Shown one piece after another: positions 61,128 through 64,000 of a DNA stretch of 64,000 bases. How positions within the stretch are numbered: position 1 is the stretch's first letter; every line of letters starts with the position of its first letter. The stretch is from assembly GCA_018970445.1 (NCBI GenBank), contig JAGWWF010000005.1:101853-165852 (forward strand), read 5' to 3'. Position numbers and translations under genes: made by a program. The notes beneath the pieces were generated by a model. The model saw only the letters and a program-made list of their open reading frames with translations. It was not told the DNA's origin and did not search any database. This DNA is from Alphaproteobacteria bacterium (lineage in GTDB: Bacteria; Pseudomonadota; Alphaproteobacteria; Sphingomonadales; Sphingomonadaceae).

Positions 61128-61352
61128 TCAGCCGAAGGCCAGGGCCAGCGCGACCACGGCGGCGATCAGGCCAAGCGCTTCGGTCACGGCGAAGCCGAAG
61201 ATCAGGCGGGCGCCCAGCTTGTCGGCAGCGGCCGGGTTGCGCAGCGCACCCTGCAGGAACATGCCAAAGATCAGACCCACGCCGATGGCGGCAAAGCCGG
61301 CACCCATGGCCGCCAGGCCAGCACCGATCAGCTTGTAAGCAGCGACTTCCAT
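61128..61352 (-). CDS. atpE: ATP synthase F0 subunit c
   Basis: A 74-residue proteolipid of two membrane helices. The proton-carrying carboxylate is Glu58 (AVTEALGL) in the second helix; the polar loop RNPAAADK contacts F1. The sodium-site residues of Na+-dependent c subunits are absent, so the ring is proton-driven. Confidence 0.97.
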   Translation of the reverse strand: MEVAAYKLIGAGLAAMGAGFAAIGVGLIFGMFLQGALRNPAAADKLGARLIFGFAVTEALGLIAAVVALALAFG

Positions 61353-61388
61353 TGTACGTCCTTTTCGTGTGGTAAGCAGTTGAAACGA

Positions 61389-62129
61389 TTAGTGAAGGTT
61401 GACAGCGTCGTTGAGATAGATGCTGGCCAGCAGCGCGAACACATAGGCCTGCACCACCGCAATCAGCAGTTCCAGCGCGGTGAGGGCGACATTGACGCCC
61501 AGCGGAATGATGCCCAGCCCGATGTTGACCGCGCCCAGGCTGACGACAAAGCCGCCGAACACCTTCATCAGCACGTGCCCGGCGGTCATGTTGGCGAACA
61601 ACCGGATGGCCAGCGTGAACGGGCGCGACAGGAAGGACAGGAATTCGATCAGCGCCACCAGCGGCGCCACGAACAGCGGCGTGCCTTCGGGCAGGAACAG
61701 CGAGAAGAAATGCAGGCCGTGGCGGGCAAAGCCCACGATCACCACCAGGATGAACACGATCATCGCCAGCCCGAAGGTGACGGCGATGTGGCTGGTGGGC
61801 GTGAAGCTGTGCACGAAGGGCACCATGCCCAGCAGGTTGCAGGCCAGCACGAAGATGAACACGGCGAAGATCAAGGGCGCATAGCGCAGGCCATCCTTGC
61901 CGACATTTTCGCGCAGCATGTCGCGAATGAAATCATAGAGATATTCAACGGCAGCCTGCCAGCGGCCCGGCACCAACTGCGGGCGGGCGGTGCCGACGAA
62001 CAGGAAACCGGCGACGCCAAGCAGCGAGATCAGCATCCACAGCGAGCTGTTGGTGAACGACAGATCAAAGCCGGCCACGCTCAACGGCGCGATCGTCTCG
62101 ATCTTGAACTGCTCCATCGGATTGGCCAC
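61389..62129 (-). CDS. atpB: ATP synthase F0 subunit a
   Basis: A 246-residue polytopic subunit that forms the proton half-channels. The essential Arg is in FTLAIRLFANMTAGH, and the C-terminal helix region ELLIAVVQAYVFALL is also typical. It follows atpI after 6 bases and is 36 bases before atpE. Confidence 0.97.
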   Translation of the reverse strand: MANPMEQFKIETIAPLSVAGFDLSFTNSSLWMLISLLGVAGFLFVGTARPQLVPGRWQAAVEYLYDFIRDMLRENVGKDGLRYAPLIFAVFIFVLACNLLGMVPFVHSFTPTSHIAVTFGLAMIVFILVVIVGFARHGLHFFSLFLPEGTPLFVAPLVALIEFLSFLSRPFTLAIRLFANMTAGHVLMKVFGGFVVSLGAVNIGLGIIPLGVNVALTALELLIAVVQAYVFALLASIYLNDAVNLH

Positions 62130-62135
62130 GGCCGT

Positions 62136-62453
62136 TCAATCCCCATTGCGCTCTTCAAGTGACTTCTGCCGGCGCAGCGACTGGGTAAGCCCGGTCACGA
62201 ACCCCAACAGCAGCATGACGATCAGGCCCCAGGGTCCGGTGCCCAGTTGGCGGTCGATGAACCAGCCAATGAAGCCCCCGGCCAGCATGGCCCCGATGAA
62301 CTCGGATGCCACTTGCCAGCCTGCGTTTTCCTGCCGCTTGGCACCATCCTTGCGAGCCGGCTCGGCGCTGCGGGCCGCAGCGATGCGGCGCGCGAGGCTG
62401 TCCTCGTCGGTCTTGCGGTCGGCCAAGGCGAAAACCCCTGTCGTCCTGAACAT
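62136..62453 (-). CDS. atpI: ATP synthase accessory protein AtpI/AtpZ-like
   Basis: A 105-residue protein with an N-terminal charged region and two membrane helices (FIGAMLAGGFIGWFID and WGLIVMLLLGFVTG). It is the first gene of the F0 operon and resembles the AtpI/AtpZ group, thought to help c-ring assembly or Mg2+ handling. The ATG at 62453 is the furthest upstream; a shorter start is possible. Confidence 0.85.
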   Translation of the reverse strand: MFRTTGVFALADRKTDEDSLARRIAAARSAEPARKDGAKRQENAGWQVASEFIGAMLAGGFIGWFIDRQLGTGPWGLIVMLLLGFVTGLTQSLRRQKSLEERNGD

Positions 62454-62539
62454 CTGCCGGCTGCGGCAGAAGGCCCAACCGGCAACGCCTGTTGGGCTTG
62501 GCGCGCGTCGTAGAGGGCCGGGCTTGGGGTGTCAACCAT

Positions 62540-62552
62540 TGTGCAGTGCACA
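62540..62552. promoter_or_regulatory. Palindrome upstream of the F0 operon
   Basis: TGTGCA and TGCACA flank one base in the 120-base gap between smc and atpI. It sits about 87 bases upstream of the atpI start and could be a regulator site or part of the promoter region. Evidence is only symmetry. Confidence 0.3.
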
Positions 62553-62573
62553 CTTTGGTATGAGAGGCCGGGT

Positions 62574-64000
62574 TCAGCCGCCCGGAACCGTCTGGGCCAG
62601 CAGGCGTTCGGCGGCCTGGAGATCGACGCTGACCAGCTGGCTGACGCCGGGTTCGGCCATCGTCACGCCGAACAGGCGGTGCATCCGGCTCATCGTCACG
62701 GCGTTGTGGGTGACGATCAGGAAGCGGGTGGCGGTTTCGCTGGCCATGCGGTCAAGCAGATCGCAGAAGCGTTCGACATTGGCATCATCCAGCGGCGCAT
62801 CCACTTCATCCAGCACGCAGATCGGCGCCGGATTGGCGAGGAACAGCGCGAAGATCAGCGCAGTGGCGGTGAGCGCCTGTTCGCCGCCCGACAACAAGGT
62901 GAGCGATTGCAGCTTCTTGCCCGGCGGCTGCGCCATGATTTCAAGGCCAGCTTCCAGTGGATCATCGGATTCGATCAGCGCCAGTTGCGCCTCTCCGCCG
63001 CCGAACAGATCGGTGAACAGGGTGCGGAAATGGCCGTCCACCGCCTGAAAGGCCCCCGCCAGGCGCTGCCGGCCCTCGCGGTTCAGGCTGCCGATGGAGC
63101 CGCGCAGCCGGGCGATGGCGGTATCCAGTTCGGCTTTTTCGGCCACGGTCAGCGCCGCCTGCGCTTCCAGTTCCTTCAGCTCGATATCGGCGCGCAGGTT
63201 CACCGGGCCCAGCCGTTCGCGCTCCGCCGTCAGGCCATCCAGGCCGATGGCCAGCGCATCGGCATCGCCGGGTTCGGGGGCAAAGCCGAAGCGGCCGGGC
63301 AACTGCGGCGGCGAGCATTGAAAACGCTCCCCGGACTGGCGCTCGATGGCGGCGCGGGCCTCGTCCTGGTGATCGGCCTCGGTCCGCAGGCGGGCGCGCA
63401 ATTCGCGGGCTTCGGCCACCTCCGCCTCGGCTGCCCGCGCGGTCTGGTTGATCCGGTCCAGCGCGGCTTCGGCCTGGGCCAGAGCATCGGCGGCGGTGGC
63501 CCGCGCCGTATCGGCTGCGGCCGAGCGATCGGCCAGCCCGGCCAGATCGGCGCTGATCGCCTTGAGCCGCGCGGCAATGCCGGCACGATCATCGCGCGCG
63601 GTTTCGGCCCGGCGGGCGAGTTCGGCGCGCTGGCCGGCGCTCTGTTCGAGCCGGCGCGCCCAGTCGGCGCGTTCGCTGGCGATGGATTCGCGGCGCTGGC
63701 GGGCCGATTCGCTGGCGCGGGTGGCAGCATCATGATCGCTGCGGGCCCGCGCCAGGCCCTGGCGTGCCCGTTCGGCGCTGTCGCGTGCCCGATCGCGGCC
63801 CATGGCCCGATCCGTCACCTGATCGGCCGGCGGCACGGCGGCGCGCGCTGTGTTGGCTTCGGCCGCCAGCCGCTGGGCATCGGCCTGCGCCCGCGTGACG
63901 GCGCTGGCCAGGCTGGCCTGTTCGCCGGCGGCGCGCGCGGCGGCGGTTTCGGCCGCCGCCAGCCGCCCGCGCGCTTCGGCAAGGGCGCGGGCGGCGCCAT
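62574..64000 (-). CDS. smc: Chromosome segregation ATPase SMC, C-terminal part
   Basis: The C-terminal ~475 residues of an SMC protein; the frame stays open to the right window edge. A long Ala/Arg/Glu-rich coiled coil leads into the head domain, with the signature [19 protein letters not shown] and the Walker B/D-loop [19 protein letters not shown], followed by the H-loop [14 protein letters not shown] condenses and resolves chromosomes with ScpAB. The hinge and the N-terminal Walker A lie outside the window. Confidence 0.95.
   Translation of the reverse strand, partial: GAARALAEARGRLAAAETAAARAAGEQASLASAVTRAQADAQRLAAEANTARAAVPPADQVTDRAMGRDRARDSAERARQGLARARSDHDAATRASESARQRRESIASERADWARRLEQSAGQRAELARRAETARDDRAGIAARLKAISADLAGLADRSAAADTARATAADALAQAEAALDRINQTARAAEAEVAEARELRARLRTEADHQDEARAAIERQSGERFQCSPPQLPGRFGFAPEPGDADALAIGLDGLTAERERLGPVNLRADIELKELEAQAALTVAEKAELDTAIARLRGSIGSLNREGRQRLAGAFQAVDGHFRTLFTDLFGGGEAQLALIESDDPLEAGLEIMAQPPGKKLQSLTLLSGGEQALTATALIFALFLANPAPICVLDEVDAPLDDANVERFCDLLDRMASETATRFLIVTHNAVTMSRMHRLFGVTMAEPGVSQLVSVDLQAAERLLAQTVPGG

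Overview
The window is a 64 kb stretch of GC-rich bacterial chromosome. It is densely packed, mostly with non-mobile genes. The gene families and gene order point to an alphaproteobacterium, most likely in the Sphingomonadales. The reasons are the aroA/cmk/rpsA/ihfB neighbourhood, the TimA-MltA-Smr trio, an F0 ATP synthase operon with both b and b' subunits and no F1 genes beside it, a DUF1285-Nudix-cca trio, and PEP-CTERM proteins ending in the W-A-M-x-I-A-G-F-G type of tail common in sphingomonads. Genus cannot be fixed from this window. No integrase, transposase, phage module, CRISPR array or rRNA was found.

Layout. 1-4.9 kb: end of aroA, an antisense wecB-type epimerase, cmk, rpsA, ihfB and tRNA-Leu(UAA). 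5.2-7.7 kb: timA, mltA and an Smr protein. 7.7-10.7 kb: a crotonase, a cytochrome P450 and a thioesterase joined by overlapping start and stop codons, then a cyclophilin. 10.8-15.1 kb: a DEAD-box-type helicase with a DECD motif, and a DmpA-type peptidase joined to a POT peptide transporter. 15.1-26.4 kb: a complete twelve-gene type II secretion (T2SS) operon, gspC to gspN, ending in an unknown secreted protein and a second GspC-like protein that carries the PDZ domain missing from the first. 26.5-30.8 kb: a predicted lipoprotein with a parallel beta-helix-like fold and a large TonB-dependent receptor. 31.0-35.2 kb: an opposite-strand operon of a D-cysteine desulfhydrase-like enzyme, an Asp/Glu racemase, an alcohol dehydrogenase, the prepilin peptidase (gspO) and a prolyl-4-hydroxylase-like enzyme. 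35.2-43.2 kb: autotransporter, Tat-exported amidase, exported amidohydrolase, hydroxyisobutyrate dehydrogenase-like protein and thioesterase. 43.3-50.3 kb: threonine dehydratase, leucyl/arginyl-transferase, LysR regulator, small secreted protein, pgi, rnc and era. 50.3-53 kb: two paralogous PEP-CTERM proteins flanking recO. 53.1-57 kb: parC, two tiny membrane proteins, an SPFH protein and an Arc-like DNA-binding protein. 57-64 kb: cca, Nudix, DUF1285, GNAT, the F0 operon and the C-terminal part of smc.

The most interesting system is the 15-32 kb locus. The T2SS operon and the lipoprotein/TonB-receptor pair each follow a sequence that resembles PhoB binding sites. The one at 26375-26440 is an 11-bp periodic array. 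The working model is an envelope system induced by phosphate limitation: the T2SS pseudopilus is processed by the displaced GspO, the beta-helix lipoprotein is exported to the surface, and the TonB receptor works with it in binding or uptake. This model is inference. The individual gene assignments are mostly secure.
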